Part shown: piece after piece, positions 39,009 to 48,450 of the stretch
Position numbering within the stretch: the first letter of the stretch is position 1
Layout: every line of letters starts with the position of its first letter
Assembly (NCBI RefSeq): GCF_001905595.1
Contig: NZ_LIXI01000001.1
Span: forward strand, 558,001 to 622,000
Source of the DNA: Streptomyces sp. CB00316
Lineage (GTDB): Bacteria; Actinomycetota; Actinomycetes; Streptomycetales; Streptomycetaceae
Direction: 5' to 3'
Length of the DNA: 64,000 nt
The notes under the pieces: model-generated
Told to the model about the DNA's origin: nothing
The model's input: only the letters and a program-made list of their open reading frames with translations
Databases searched by the model: none
Position numbers and translations under genes: made by a program

Positions 39009-39833
39009 TCAGAGGAGATCCGCCGGCGCACTGCCGTACGCGGCCTCCAGCCGCCCCATCACCCCCTCCATCTCCTCCACCGCGGCCTCGTCGCCGCTCG
39101 CGAACTCCACGGCATCGATCCGCCGCACCGGCGCGATCCCCTGCGAGTTGCAGATGAAGGCGCCCCGGTAGGCGCCCAGCCCGTCCAGCGTCACCGCCCG
39201 CCGGACCGTCGGCTCCCCCGCCACCGCGAGGCCACGCTCCAGCAGCGCCATGGTGATGCCGATGAGCGCGGGAGCGTCCGGCCACACCACCGAACTCCCG
39301 TCCCAGAAGCCGATGTTGGTGATAGCTCCCTCGGTCACCACCCCGCCCGGCGCGGTCAGCAGAGCCTCGTCGAACCCGGCCCGCGCGGCGAGCATCCCGT
39401 AATACGTCTGCCCGAACTCGCCCGGCCGCTTGATGTGCGGCACGGCCCGGGCGTACGGCACCGACATCAGGCTCCGGCCCCCGGGTGCCATCGAGGCGGG
39501 CTCGCGGACGGTGACCATCACCCGCGTACGCGTCGCCCCGGGCGGCAGAAAACCGTGCACCCGCACGGACGCGTCCCGCAGCCCGGCACGGTCCAGGGCG
39601 CCCCGGATCAGCTCGCGCACCTGGCCCCCGTCCAGGGGCATGTGGAACAACTCCCGGTTCGCGCCCTCCAGTCGTTCGAGATGCAGCCCGAGCCCCCGCA
39701 CCCTCCGGTCCTGGACCTGGAGGGCGGTGAAGTGGCCGAACCCGAAGAGGGCGGGGACACGGAGGTCGTTCTCGGTGGCGGGGTGGCCGTCCATCTCGAC
39801 GTAGGGGAGGGGCGGGGGCGGTGCGCTCGTCAT
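39009..39833 (-). CDS. Class IV aminotransferase-like PLP enzyme
   Basis: A 274-residue fold-type IV PLP enzyme related to 4-amino-4-deoxychorismate lyase and branched-chain aminotransferases. Visible are GFGHFTALQVQDRRVRGLGLHLERL (substrate and PLP site), TYYGMLAARAGFDEALL and EGAITNIGFWDGSSVVWP. The usual PLP-binding lysine is not obvious: the expected position near residue 145 reads HIKRPGEFGQTYY, where the Lys of HIKR may serve. Activity is therefore uncertain. Divergent from the FMN reductase gene. Confidence 0.8.
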   Translation of the reverse strand: MTSAPPPPLPYVEMDGHPATENDLRVPALFGFGHFTALQVQDRRVRGLGLHLERLEGANRELFHMPLDGGQVRELIRGALDRAGLRDASVRVHGFLPPGATRTRVMVTVREPASMAPGGRSLMSVPYARAVPHIKRPGEFGQTYYGMLAARAGFDEALLTAPGGVVTEGAITNIGFWDGSSVVWPDAPALIGITMALLERGLAVAGEPTVRRAVTLDGLGAYRGAFICNSQGIAPVRRIDAVEFASGDEAAVEEMEGVMGRLEAAYGSAPADLL

Positions 39834-39870
39834 GGGGCAACCGTAGATCGCGACTTCTCCTGACGGCGAC

Positions 39871-39897
39871 TTGACCTCAACCAAACTTGAGGGTCAA
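39871..39897 (+). promoter_or_regulatory. SoxR box
   Basis: CCTCAACCAAACTTGAGG (39875-39892) is an 18-bp dyad matching the SoxR site CCTCAAGNNNNCTTGAGG except at one base, preceded by a -35-like TTGACC (39871-39876). This is the standard layout of SoxR-activated promoters, with the operator between -35 and -10. It lies 16 bp upstream of the FMN reductase ATG. Confidence 0.8.
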
Positions 39898-39908
39898 AGC
39901 TCGACGCC

Positions 39909-40517
39909 ATGGACACCACACCCGCACCCCCGCCATCCTCCGCTCCCCTCAAGGTCGCCGTCATCCTCGGCAGCAACCGGGAGGGCCGCTTCGGGCCGGT
40001 CATCGCCGACTGGTTCCTCGGCCGGGCCGCCCGGTGCGACGACATCGAGACCGAGCTCATCGATGTCGTCACCGCCCGGCTCCCCACCGCGCTCTCCTTC
40101 AGCCCCACACCCGAGGAGGCCGCCAGGGTCGCGGCGGTCTCGGCGCGGCTGGCGGCGGCCGACGCCTTCGTCGTGCTCACACCCGAGTACAACCACTCCT
40201 TCCCCGCCCCGCTGAAGAACCTCATCGACTGGCACCGCGCCGAATGGCAGGCCAAACCCGTAGCCTTCGTCTCGTACGGCGGCAGGTCCGGCGGGCTGCG
40301 GGCCGTCGAGCAGCTCCGGCAGGTCTTCGCCGAGATGCACACGGTCTCCGTCCGCGACACCGTCTCCTTCCACAACGCGGGCGCCCTCTTCGACGACGGG
40401 GGGAGCCACCGGGACCCGGCGGACGTCGACGCGGCGGCCAAGGCGCTCCTGGACCAGCTGGCCTGGTGGGGCAACGCCCTGCGCGACGCGCGAAACCGGC
40501 ATCCGTACAGCGCCTGA
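39909..40517 (+). CDS. NADPH-dependent FMN reductase (SoxR target)
   Basis: A 202-residue flavodoxin-fold reductase. It has the FMN-phosphate loop VAVILGSNREGRFG near residue 17, the dimer/FMN motif LTPEYNHSFPAPLKNLIDW and SYGGRSGGLRAVEQL. It reduces FMN or quinone-like acceptors with NADPH. The SoxR box immediately upstream agrees with the known regulon of S. coelicolor, where SoxR activates an FMN reductase (SCO2478) in response to redox-active pigments. The promoter layout suggests a nearly leaderless mRNA. Confidence 0.93.
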   Translation: MDTTPAPPPSSAPLKVAVILGSNREGRFGPVIADWFLGRAARCDDIETELIDVVTARLPTALSFSPTPEEAARVAAVSARLAAADAFVVLTPEYNHSFPAPLKNLIDWHRAEWQAKPVAFVSYGGRSGGLRAVEQLRQVFAEMHTVSVRDTVSFHNAGALFDDGGSHRDPADVDAAAKALLDQLAWWGNALRDARNRHPYSA

Positions 40518-40583
40518 CCCCCCTCCGGGCCGACAATCGGTGCACGGGCGGGAGCAGCCCGCCGTACTCCGAGGAGACCGACG

Positions 40584-40925
40584 ATGACAGCGCCGCCGGC
40601 ATGGCTGACCGTACTGACCACGACCGACAGCGAGGAGAAGGCCCACGAGCTGGCGCAGGGGGCGGTGGAGGCCCGGCTGGCGGCCTGCGCGCAGATCTCC
40701 GCGCCCGTCACCTCGGTCTACCGGTGGCAGAACGCCATCGAGTCGTCCGAGGAGTGGCAGGTGCTGTTCAAGACGGCGGCCGAGCGCTACGAGGAACTGG
40801 AGGAGTACCTCCAGGAGGCACACGACTACGACACCCCCGAGATCATCGCGATCCCGGTGGTCCGGGGCAGCGCCCGCTACCTCGGCTGGGTCACGGCGGA
40901 GACGGCTCCCGCGGCCGCCCTGTGA
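40584..40925 (+). CDS. cutA: Divalent cation tolerance protein CutA
   Basis: A 113-residue CutA1-type trimeric protein. Hallmarks are WLTVLTTTDSEEKAHELAQG, VEARLAACAQI, VYRWQNAIESSEEWQVLFKT and the C-terminal YDTPEIIAIPVVRGSARYLGW. It is linked to copper and divalent metal tolerance, though its direct biochemical role is unclear. The ATG at 40584 follows GAGGAG. Its stop overlaps the next gene's GTG (GTGA). Confidence 0.95.
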   Translation: MTAPPAWLTVLTTTDSEEKAHELAQGAVEARLAACAQISAPVTSVYRWQNAIESSEEWQVLFKTAAERYEELEEYLQEAHDYDTPEIIAIPVVRGSARYLGWVTAETAPAAAL

Positions 40926-41407
40926 CGGCGGCCATGAGCACCCTGGACCCCGGCTCCCCGCCCACCGACGAGCTGCCGTTCTTCGTGTACGGGACGCTGC
41001 TCCCCGGCGAACCCAACCACGACCTGTTCCTCAGCGGCCGTACGTCGGGGGAGCGGGCGGCCGTCCTGCCCCGGGCCCTGCTGTACGACGGGCCCGGCTA
41101 CCCGTACGCCATCGACGGCCACGGCCGCGTCCACGGCACCCTGCTCACCGCCGCGCCCGGGGTGTACGGGGAGCTGCTCGGGCTCCTGGACCATCTGGAG
41201 GAGTACCTCGGGCCCGGCCACCCGCGCAATCTGTACGAGCGGGTCGTCCGCGAGGTCGAGCTGCCGGGGGAGGAGCCTTGGGCAACCCGCGCCTGGGTCT
41301 ACCTCGCCGCAGCCGCCGTGACCCGTTCCCTGCGGGCGAGCGGCAGCGTCATCGCCGAGGGGCGGTGGGTCACCGGGCGGCCTCCAGGCGGACCGCGCAC
41401 ACCTTGA
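40922..41407 (+). CDS. Gamma-glutamylcyclotransferase-like protein
   Basis: A 161-residue GGCT/AIG2-fold protein: FFVYGTLLPGEPNHDLFLSG at the N-terminus (the YGTL loop), ALLYDGPGYPYAID, VHGTLL and a helix LLGLLDHLEEYLG with the expected acidic residue. The family includes gamma-glutamylcyclotransferases and gamma-glutamylamine cyclotransferases. Start GTG at 40922 is coupled to cutA; an ATG at 40934 is possible. Its 3' end overlaps the convergent nitrate reductase gene by 38 bp. Confidence 0.85.
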   Translation: MTAAMSTLDPGSPPTDELPFFVYGTLLPGEPNHDLFLSGRTSGERAAVLPRALLYDGPGYPYAIDGHGRVHGTLLTAAPGVYGELLGLLDHLEEYLGPGHPRNLYERVVREVELPGEEPWATRAWVYLAAAAVTRSLRASGSVIAEGRWVTGRPPGGPRTP

Positions 41408-43448
41408 ACTCCGGCATGCGCGACACCGGGTCGAGCGCCGGGTTGGTCAGCGTGTTGGCCCGGCCCTCACCCGGCCAGTGGAACGGCATGAACACCGTGT
41501 CCGCCCGGATCGCCCCGGTGATCCGGGCCGGCGCCACCGCCCGCCCGCGCCGGGACGTCACCGCGACGGGCTCGCCCTCGGCCACCCCGATCCGCTCCGC
41601 GAGGCGCGGGTGCAGCTCCACGAAGGGGCCGGGGGCCGCCGCGTTCAGCTCGTCCACCCGGCGGGTCTGGGCCCCCGACTGGTACTGCGCGACCACCCGT
41701 CCCGTCGTCAGCACCACCGGATACTCCCGGTCCGTCTCCTCGGCCGCCGCGCGGTGCACCACCGGGACGAAGGAGGCCCGCCCGTCCTCCGTCGCGAACC
41801 GGTCCAGGAAGAGCCGGGGGGTTCCCGGGTGGTCCGCGTCGGGGCAGGGCCAGAAGACGCCGTCCTCGGCCGCGATCCGCTCGTAGGTGATGCCGGCGTA
41901 GTCCGCCGCACCCCCCGCCGAGGCCCGCCGCAACTCCTCGAAGACCTCGGCCGGGTCGGCCGGGAACCCCTTGCCGTGGCCCAGCAGCCCGGCCAGGGCG
42001 TGCAGCACCTCCAGGTCGCTGCGCACCCCATCCGGCGGGTCGAGCGCCCGCTGCCGCAGCAGCACCCGGCCCTCCAGGTTGGTGGTGGTACCGCTCTCCT
42101 CCGCCCACTGCGTCACCGGCAGCACCACGTCCGCCAGCGCCGCCGTCTCGGAGAGGACGACGTCCGCCACCGCCAGGAAGTCCAGGGAGGCCAGGCGGCG
42201 TTCGACGTGCGAGGCGTGCGGGGCGGAGACCACCGGGTTGGAGCCCATCACCAGCAGCGCCCGCACGTCCTGGCCCAGCGCGTCCAGCAGCTCGTACGCG
42301 CTCCGGCCCGGCCCCGGCAGGCTGTCCGGATCCACGCCCCACACCCCCGCGACATGGCGGCGGGCGGCCGGGTCGGTCAGCTTGCGGTAGCCGGGCAGCT
42401 GGTCGGCCTTCTGGCCGTGCTCCCGGCCGCCCTGCCCGTTGCCCTGCCCGGTCAGGCACCCGTACCCGGACAGCGGCCTCCCCGCCCGCCCGGTGGCCAG
42501 GCAGAAGTTGATCCACGCGCCCACCGTGTCCGTCCCCTTGGCCTGCTGCTCGGGCCCCCGTGCGGTCAGCACCATCCCGCTCCCCGCCCCGCAGAACAGC
42601 TCCACCGCCTCGCGCAGCCGCGCCACCGGCACCCCGCAGATCCGCTCCACCAGCTCCGGCCAGTGCGCCATCGCCCCCGCCCGCGCCGCCTCCCACCCCC
42701 GGGTGCGGGTCCGCACGAACTCCTCGTCCACCCGGCCCTCGGCCACCACCAGGTGCAACATCCCGAGCGCCAGGGCCAGATCGGTGCCGGGGCGTGGCGC
42801 CAGATGCAGGTCGGCCTGTTCGGCGGTGCGGGTGCGGCGCGGGTCGATGACGATCAGCCGGCCCCCGTTCGCCTTCAGTTCGGTGAGATACCGCAGGGCG
42901 GGCGGCATCGTCTCGGCCAGGTTCGACCCGACGAGGATCACGCACCCCGTCCGCGGGATGTCCTCCAGCGGGAACGGCAGCCCTCGGTCGAGACCGAACG
43001 CCCGCTGGTGCGCCGCGGCCGCCGACGACATGCAGAACCGGCCGTTGTAGTCGATCTGCGAGGTGGCGAGGACGACCCGGGCGAACTTCCCGAGCGCGTA
43101 GGCCTTCTCATTGGTCAGCCCGCCCCCGCCGAACACCCCCACCGCGTCCGCCCCGTGCGCCGCCCGCACCCCGCCGAGCCCTTCGGCGATCCGCCCCAGC
43201 GCCTCGTCCCAGCCCGCCTCCTCCAGCTCACCGCCGGGCCGCCTCCGTACCAGCGGGGAGGTCAGCCGGGCCCCCCGGCGCAGCACGGCGGGCGCACTCC
43301 GGCCCTTGCCGCACAACGCGCCCCGGTTGACGGGGAACCCGGTGCGCTCCACCACCTCGGCCACCTCCGGGCCCGCCACCGGGCGCAGGGTCATCCCGCA
43401 CTGGAGGGCGCAGTAGGGGCAGTGGGTGGGCGTTTCGGTACCGGTCAT
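41370..43448 (-). CDS. nasA: Molybdopterin assimilatory nitrate reductase
   Basis: A 692-residue catalytic subunit of the MopB family. An N-terminal [4Fe-4S] domain shows CPYCALQCGM...GALCGKG. The bis-MGD domains include YNGRFCMSSAAAAHQRAFG with the Mo-coordinating cysteine, DPRRTRTAEQADLHL, NFCLATGRAGRPLSGYGCLTGQGNGQGGREHG and the C-terminal TVFMPFHWP. It has no signal peptide, fitting assimilatory NarB/NasA enzymes. The C-terminal [2Fe-2S] domain of longer NasA forms is absent. A GlnR-like box lies just upstream. Confidence 0.93.
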   Translation of the reverse strand: MTGTETPTHCPYCALQCGMTLRPVAGPEVAEVVERTGFPVNRGALCGKGRSAPAVLRRGARLTSPLVRRRPGGELEEAGWDEALGRIAEGLGGVRAAHGADAVGVFGGGGLTNEKAYALGKFARVVLATSQIDYNGRFCMSSAAAAHQRAFGLDRGLPFPLEDIPRTGCVILVGSNLAETMPPALRYLTELKANGGRLIVIDPRRTRTAEQADLHLAPRPGTDLALALGMLHLVVAEGRVDEEFVRTRTRGWEAARAGAMAHWPELVERICGVPVARLREAVELFCGAGSGMVLTARGPEQQAKGTDTVGAWINFCLATGRAGRPLSGYGCLTGQGNGQGGREHGQKADQLPGYRKLTDPAARRHVAGVWGVDPDSLPGPGRSAYELLDALGQDVRALLVMGSNPVVSAPHASHVERRLASLDFLAVADVVLSETAALADVVLPVTQWAEESGTTTNLEGRVLLRQRALDPPDGVRSDLEVLHALAGLLGHGKGFPADPAEVFEELRRASAGGAADYAGITYERIAAEDGVFWPCPDADHPGTPRLFLDRFATEDGRASFVPVVHRAAAEETDREYPVVLTTGRVVAQYQSGAQTRRVDELNAAAPGPFVELHPRLAERIGVAEGEPVAVTSRRGRAVAPARITGAIRADTVFMPFHWPGEGRANTLTNPALDPVSRMPEFKVCAVRLEAAR

Positions 43449-43471
43449 GGGGCCCAGCCTGCGAGAGCGGT

Positions 43472-43498
43472 ATTACGGGCACGGGGGCACCCGGTTAC
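43472..43498 (-). promoter_or_regulatory. GlnR-box-like site upstream of nasA
   Basis: On the minus strand GTAAC and GTAAT are 22 bp apart start to start, the spacing of two a-sites in a GlnR box. The intervening b-site is poor (CCCCC). It is 24 bp upstream of nasA. GlnR is known to control nitrate assimilation in Streptomyces. Confidence 0.5.
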
Positions 43499-43625
43499 AC
43501 CGTCGGAACGCCCACCTCAGCCCGCCGCCCGGCGCGCTGTGAGGTCCCAGGTCGGAGCGCGGGGGCCCACCGCCCGCAGACCACGGCTCCACTGCCGTAC
43601 AGGTCACGGCCCCGCCGCCCCCACG

Positions 43626-44414
43626 TCACGGCGTCGCCGACGCCAGTGCCTCCGTCACGCCCACCTCCTGAGGCCCCAGGAAGCGCGGGTCGGGGCGGAA
43701 CAGGGCGTCCAGAGCCGCCTTGCCCGACGCGGCCAGCTCCCGGGTGCCGCCGTAGTACCAGGTCGCGTCCCGTGGCTCGTCGACCGCGACCCCGTACGCG
43801 TCGATCCCGGCGGAACGGCACAGCGTGGTCGCCCGGTGGATGTGGAATCCCTGGCTCACCAGCACCGCCCGGTCGACCCCGAATATCTTCTTGGCCCGCA
43901 CGCAGGAGTCCCAGCTGTCGAACCCGGCGTAGTCGCTGACGATCCGGCCGTCCGGCACCCCGCGCTCGGTCAGATACGTGCGCATCGCGTCGGGCTCGTC
44001 GTACTCCACCCGGCTGTTGTCCCCGGTGACCAGGACGACCTTCACCTTCCCGGTGCGGTACAGCTCGGCCGCCGCGTCCAGCCGGTGGGCCAGATACGGG
44101 GTCGGCCGGCCCTTCCAGAGCCCGGCGCCGAAGACCATGGCGACCTCCCGGGCCGGGGCGTCCGCCGTGGTCCCCACCCGCGCGTCGGATCCCATCCGCA
44201 TCCAGGTCGCGGGCAGCAGCGCCAGCACGCAGAGGGCCATCAGACCCTGCACGGCGAGCCGCCGGCCACGGCGGGAGCGAGGCAGCCGGAGCGCGGAGAG
44301 CCGGGGCAGCCGCAGCCACGGTCCGTGCCCCCTCGCGCTGCCTTCCGACGCGGGCCGCGCCCCCGACGCCGCCCGCTCTCCCGGCGTGTGCCGCGCCCTT
44401 CGCATCCCTCGCAC
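43626..44414 (-). CDS. ElyC/SanA/YdcF-family membrane protein
   Basis: A 262-residue protein. A 50-residue Arg/Pro-rich cytoplasmic head is followed by one membrane segment (LAVQGLMALCVLALLPATW) and an external YdcF-like domain: VAMVFGAGLWKGRPTPYLAHRLDAA, VLVTGDN, EPDAMRTYLTERGVP, DSWDSCVRAKKIFGV and LVSQGFHIHRA. SanA/ElyC proteins affect envelope integrity by an unclear mechanism. GTG at 44414 is chosen because GAGGGGGG lies 5 bases upstream; the ATG at 44405 has no room for a site. Confidence 0.85.
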   Translation of the reverse strand: MRGMRRARHTPGERAASGARPASEGSARGHGPWLRLPRLSALRLPRSRRGRRLAVQGLMALCVLALLPATWMRMGSDARVGTTADAPAREVAMVFGAGLWKGRPTPYLAHRLDAAAELYRTGKVKVVLVTGDNSRVEYDEPDAMRTYLTERGVPDGRIVSDYAGFDSWDSCVRAKKIFGVDRAVLVSQGFHIHRATTLCRSAGIDAYGVAVDEPRDATWYYGGTRELAASGKAALDALFRPDPRFLGPQEVGVTEALASATP

Positions 44415-44613
44415 GAGAGCCCCCCTCGTCGTCCGTACCGTCGTTCGGTCCCACCCCACCTGACGAGCGAAACGCCCGAAAGGTTCGCCGACCGGCAGAA
44501 ACGGATGCAGGCCCCCGCCCCGCACACCGGCCACCACCCCGCCGTGAGGGGGCGGAAAACCCCCGTGACCCTCGCGCAACGGCCCGGCAACCTCCGCCCG
44601 GCACCATCGGTCC

Positions 44614-45576
44614 ATGACGGAGCCGTCCACGCAGCAGCCTCGTCGGCCACCGCTTGAGCCCACCGACAGCGGCGGCCACAGCACCGTGCCCCTCGACAGC
44701 ACCGCGCAGCTCCTCACCCGTGTCACCGCCCAGCTCTCCAACCAGCTCGGACTCCTCTCCCGGAACGGAACCCGCAGGCCCATGCACCGCACCCGGCCCC
44801 CCGCCGCGCCCCGGCCTTCCACCGCCGAGGCCACCCCGCCCACCCTCCTCGTCGTCGCCCACGGCAGCCGCGACCCGCAGGCCCTGCGGACCGTCCTCGC
44901 GCTCCTGGACCGGGTCCGCGACCTGCGCCCCGGCCTCGACGTCCGCCTCGGCCACATCGAGCTGAACCAGCCGCTCCTCCCGGACACCCTGGACGGCCTG
45001 CGCGGGGCCGACGCCGTCCTCGTACCGCTGCTCCTGGGGCGCGGCCACCACGTCAAGCACGACCTGCCCGCCGCCGCGGCCGCCGCCCCCTCCGTACGCA
45101 CCCGGATCGCCGCCCCCCTCGGGCCGCACCCCCTGCTGGTCGAGGCGCTGTACGGGCGGCTCGTGGAGGCGGGCTGGGACCCCGCCGACGAGGGGCGCCG
45201 CCGCGCCGCCGTGGTCCTCGCCGCCGCCGGGTCCCGCGACCCCGACTCCGCCCAGGACACCCGCCGTACGGCGCGGATGCTCGCCGAACGGCTCGGCGGG
45301 GTGCCCGTCGTACCCGCGTACGCCTCCGCCGCGGCCCCCACCGTCCCCGCCGCGCTGCGCGCACTGGCCGCCCGGGGCCGGCACCGGACCTTCGTCGCCT
45401 CGTACTTCACCGCGCCCGGCCGCTTCGCGAGTGCCGCCGCGAGCGCCGCACCCCGCACCGCCGCCGTTCCGCTCGGCGCCCACCCCGCCATGGCCCGCCT
45501 GCTCCTCCACCGCTACGACCAGGCACTGTCCGCCATCGCGCCGTCCGAGACGGTGAGCTTGCTCGCTTCCGCCTGA
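44614..45576 (+). CDS. Sirohydrochlorin chelatase (CbiX-like)
   Basis: A 320-residue protein with about 70 low-complexity N-terminal residues followed by tandem CbiX-type repeats: [13 protein letters not shown] (His ligand), [20 protein letters not shown], then [19 protein letters not shown] and [16 protein letters not shown]. The fold inserts Fe2+ (siroheme) or Co2+ (cobalamin) into sirohydrochlorin. Beside nitrate and nitrite reductase genes, siroheme supply for NirB is the likely role. ATG at 44614. Confidence 0.85.
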   Translation: MTEPSTQQPRRPPLEPTDSGGHSTVPLDSTAQLLTRVTAQLSNQLGLLSRNGTRRPMHRTRPPAAPRPSTAEATPPTLLVVAHGSRDPQALRTVLALLDRVRDLRPGLDVRLGHIELNQPLLPDTLDGLRGADAVLVPLLLGRGHHVKHDLPAAAAAAPSVRTRIAAPLGPHPLLVEALYGRLVEAGWDPADEGRRRAAVVLAAAGSRDPDSAQDTRRTARMLAERLGGVPVVPAYASAAAPTVPAALRALAARGRHRTFVASYFTAPGRFASAAASAAPRTAAVPLGAHPAMARLLLHRYDQALSAIAPSETVSLLASA

Positions 45577-45629
45577 CTCCCCGGCCCGCTCACGACACGT
45601 TGTCCGTCCCGGTCGCTACTGTCGGGACC

Positions 45630-46982
45630 ATGGACGGCACACAGGGCGTACACGGGGCAGATCAGACACACGGCACATCAGGCACGCACAGTGAGCGGGG
45701 CACCGGGAGCGGCTACGGCCCCGCCGACACCGAGCGCTTCGACACCGAGCAGGACAAGCGCCCCGGCCGCACCGCCTTCCAGCGCGACCGGGCCCGGGTG
45801 CTGCACTCCGCCGCGCTGCGCCGGCTCGCCGGGAAGACCCAGGTGGTCACACCCGGCACGCGTTCGCTCGTCTGGGACGCCAGCCCTCGCACCCGGCTCA
45901 CCCACTCCCTGGAGTGCGCGCAGGTCGGCCGCGAGCTGGGCGCGGTCCTCGGCTGCGATCCGGACCTCGTGGAGACGGCCTGCCTCTCCCACGACATGGG
46001 CCACCCGCCGTTCGGCCACAACGGCGAACAGGCGCTCAACGACTTCGCCTCCGACTGCGGCGGCTTCGAGGGCAACGCCCAGTCGCTGCGGCTGCTGACC
46101 CGCCTGGAGCCGAAGCGGTTCGTCCACGACCCGCGCACCGGCGAGCTGGTCAGCGTCGGCCTCAACCTGACCCGGGCCGCCCTGGACGCCGCCACCAAGT
46201 ACCCCTGGCCGCGCGGCGCGCACCCCACCGACCCGCACTCGGCGAAGTTCGGGGTGTACGCGGACGACCTGCCGGTCTTCGAGTGGGCGCGGAAGGGGGC
46301 ACCCGAGGACCGGACCTGCTTCGAGGCCCAGGTGATGGACTGGTCCGACGACGTGGCGTACTCGGTGCACGACTTCGAGGACGGGCTGCACGCCGGGCAC
46401 ATCGACCCCAACTGCCTCTACGCCGAGCCGGAGCGCGAGGAGATCTTCGCCGTCGCCATCGGCCGGTACGTCCCCGTGGACACCGACCCGCAGGAGCTGG
46501 CGGAGGCGCTGGACCGGCTGATCGACCAGGAGTGGTGGCCGCACGGGTACGACGGCTCCGCCGTGGCTCAGGCCCGCCTGAAGGACGCCACCAGTCAGCT
46601 CATCGGCCGGTTCTGCACCGAGGCCGAGACGGCCACCCGCGAGCTCTACGGTCCCGGCCGCCTCACCCGGTACGGGGCGGAGCTCGTCGTTCCGCGCACG
46701 GTCCGCAACGAGTGCGCGGTCCTCAAGGCGGTCGCCGACCGTTACGTGATGCAGCGCGCCGAGCAGGAGACCCTCCGCGCCGAGCAGCGCGTCGTCATCG
46801 CCGAGCTGGCCGCCGCCCTCACCGCCCGCGCCCCCGAGGGACTGGAGCCGCACTTCCGGGCCCTGTTCGACCAGGCGCCCGACAACCACACCCGTAAGCG
46901 TGTCCTCGTCGACCAGATCGCGGCGCTCACCGACGCCTCCGCACGATCCCTGCACGCCGCGCTCACCGCGCGCCGCGGCTGA
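45630..46982 (+). CDS. dgt: dGTP triphosphohydrolase (Dgt)
   Basis: A 450-residue HD-superfamily deoxyguanosinetriphosphate triphosphohydrolase, which releases deoxynucleoside plus tripolyphosphate. HD motifs [17 protein letters not shown] and [19 protein letters not shown] give the metal ligands; [17 protein letters not shown] and [21 protein letters not shown] are conserved. The first 40 residues are Gly/His/Thr-rich and variable. ATG at 45630 chosen over TTG at 45600. In many actinobacteria dgt lies next to dnaG; here two genes intervene. Confidence 0.95.
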   Translation: MDGTQGVHGADQTHGTSGTHSERGTGSGYGPADTERFDTEQDKRPGRTAFQRDRARVLHSAALRRLAGKTQVVTPGTRSLVWDASPRTRLTHSLECAQVGRELGAVLGCDPDLVETACLSHDMGHPPFGHNGEQALNDFASDCGGFEGNAQSLRLLTRLEPKRFVHDPRTGELVSVGLNLTRAALDAATKYPWPRGAHPTDPHSAKFGVYADDLPVFEWARKGAPEDRTCFEAQVMDWSDDVAYSVHDFEDGLHAGHIDPNCLYAEPEREEIFAVAIGRYVPVDTDPQELAEALDRLIDQEWWPHGYDGSAVAQARLKDATSQLIGRFCTEAETATRELYGPGRLTRYGAELVVPRTVRNECAVLKAVADRYVMQRAEQETLRAEQRVVIAELAAALTARAPEGLEPHFRALFDQAPDNHTRKRVLVDQIAALTDASARSLHAALTARRG

Positions 46983-47118
46983 GGGGCAGACTGGAGAAGA
47001 CCGGAGAAATGACCACTGGGTGTGACCTGTCCGGGGCACACCCTCTTTCGCCATCACGCTGCGTGCGGGACGCTCGCAGCCGGGGGCGCCGCGCAGCACA
47101 GCACTGAGGAGGCATCAA

Positions 47119-48378
47119 GTGGTCGACGCACATCGGACATTCGTCATCGTCGGAGCGGGACTCGCAGGGGCGAAGGCGGCCGAAACGCTCCGCGCGGAGG
47201 GGTTCACCGGCCGGGTGATCCTCATCGGGGACGAGCGCGACCACCCCTATGAGCGACCGCCGCTCTCCAAGGGTTACCTCGGTGGCAAGGAGGAACGCGA
47301 CAGCGTCTTCGTGCACGAGCGCCCCTGGTACGCGGGCGCCGACGTCGAACTGCACCTCGGCCAGCCCGTCACGGTCCTCGACCGGTACGCGAAGACCGTT
47401 CAGCTCGGCGACAACACCGTCATCCACTACGACAAGCTGCTGCTCGCCACCGGCTCCGAACCGCGCCGCCTCGACGTCCCCGGCACCGACCTGGCGGGCG
47501 TCCACCACCTGCGCCGCCTCGCCCACGCCGACCGGCTGCGCAACGTGCTGGCCGCCCTCGGCCGCGACAACGGCCACCTGGTGATCGCCGGGGGCGGCTG
47601 GATCGGCCTGGAGGTCGCCGCAGCCGCCCGGGGGTACGGAGCCGAGGTCACCGTCGTCGAGCCGGAGCCCACCCCGCTGCACCAGGTCGTCGGCCCCGAG
47701 CTGGGCCAGATCTTCACCGAACTGCACAGCTCCCACGGCGTCCGCTTCCACTTCGGCGCCCGCCTCACCGAGATCGTCGGCCAGGACGGCATGGTGCTGG
47801 CCGCCCGCACCGACGACGGCGAGGAGCACCCCGCCCACGACGTGCTCGCCGCGATCGGCGCCGCGCCCCGCTCCGCCCTCGCCGAGGCCGCGGGGCTGGA
47901 GATGGCCGAGCGGGCGCGGGGCGGCGGCGTCGCCGTGGACGCCTCGCTGCGCACCTCCGACCCGCACATCTACGCCGCGGGGGACGTCGCCGCCGTCGCC
48001 CACCCGCTGCTCGGCGTCCGGCTGCGCGTCGAGCACTGGGCCAACGCCCTCAACAGCGGACCGGCCGCCGCCCGCTCCATGCTCGGCCAGGACGTGACGT
48101 ACGACCGGGTGCCGTACTTCTTCTCCGACCAGTACGACCTGGGCCTGGAGTACTCCGGCTGGGCGCCACCCGGCTCCTACGACGAGGTGATCATCCGGGG
48201 CGACGCGGGTAAGCGGGAGTTCATCGCTTTCTGGCTCAAGGACCGCCGCGTCCTGGCCGGGATGAACGTCAACGTGTGGGACGTGACGGAGACCATCCAG
48301 GAGCTGGTCCGGGCCGGTCAGCGGCACGACCCGGAGGCTCTGGCCGACCCCTCGGTGGAGCTGGCGTCCCTCCTCTGA
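47119..48378 (+). CDS. FAD-dependent ferredoxin reductase-like oxidoreductase
   Basis: A 419-residue rubredoxin/ferredoxin-NAD(P)+ reductase-type flavoprotein. FAD motif TFVIVGAGLAGAKAAETLR, NAD(P) motif HLVIAGGGWIGLEVAAAARGYG and the FAD motif RTSDPHIYAAGDVAAVAHP are in order, with a C-terminal reductase domain containing YFFSDQYDLGLEYSG. The likely partner is a ferredoxin for a P450 or other oxygenase, none of which is in this window. GTG at 47119 after a strong GAGGAGG. Confidence 0.9.
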   Translation: MVDAHRTFVIVGAGLAGAKAAETLRAEGFTGRVILIGDERDHPYERPPLSKGYLGGKEERDSVFVHERPWYAGADVELHLGQPVTVLDRYAKTVQLGDNTVIHYDKLLLATGSEPRRLDVPGTDLAGVHHLRRLAHADRLRNVLAALGRDNGHLVIAGGGWIGLEVAAAARGYGAEVTVVEPEPTPLHQVVGPELGQIFTELHSSHGVRFHFGARLTEIVGQDGMVLAARTDDGEEHPAHDVLAAIGAAPRSALAEAAGLEMAERARGGGVAVDASLRTSDPHIYAAGDVAAVAHPLLGVRLRVEHWANALNSGPAAARSMLGQDVTYDRVPYFFSDQYDLGLEYSGWAPPGSYDEVIIRGDAGKREFIAFWLKDRRVLAGMNVNVWDVTETIQELVRAGQRHDPEALADPSVELASLL

Positions 48379-48450
48379 CGACCCGCCGGGGAGCAGCGGA
48401 GCACCCCGGGACGATCCGCTGCTCCCCGGGCATACGGTGTTGCGCACGGA

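Noticed and set aside
41478..44657. A 1059-codon plus-strand frame across nasA and the SanA-like gene
   Set aside because: It spans two real minus-strand genes and is Arg/Pro/His-rich with no motif.
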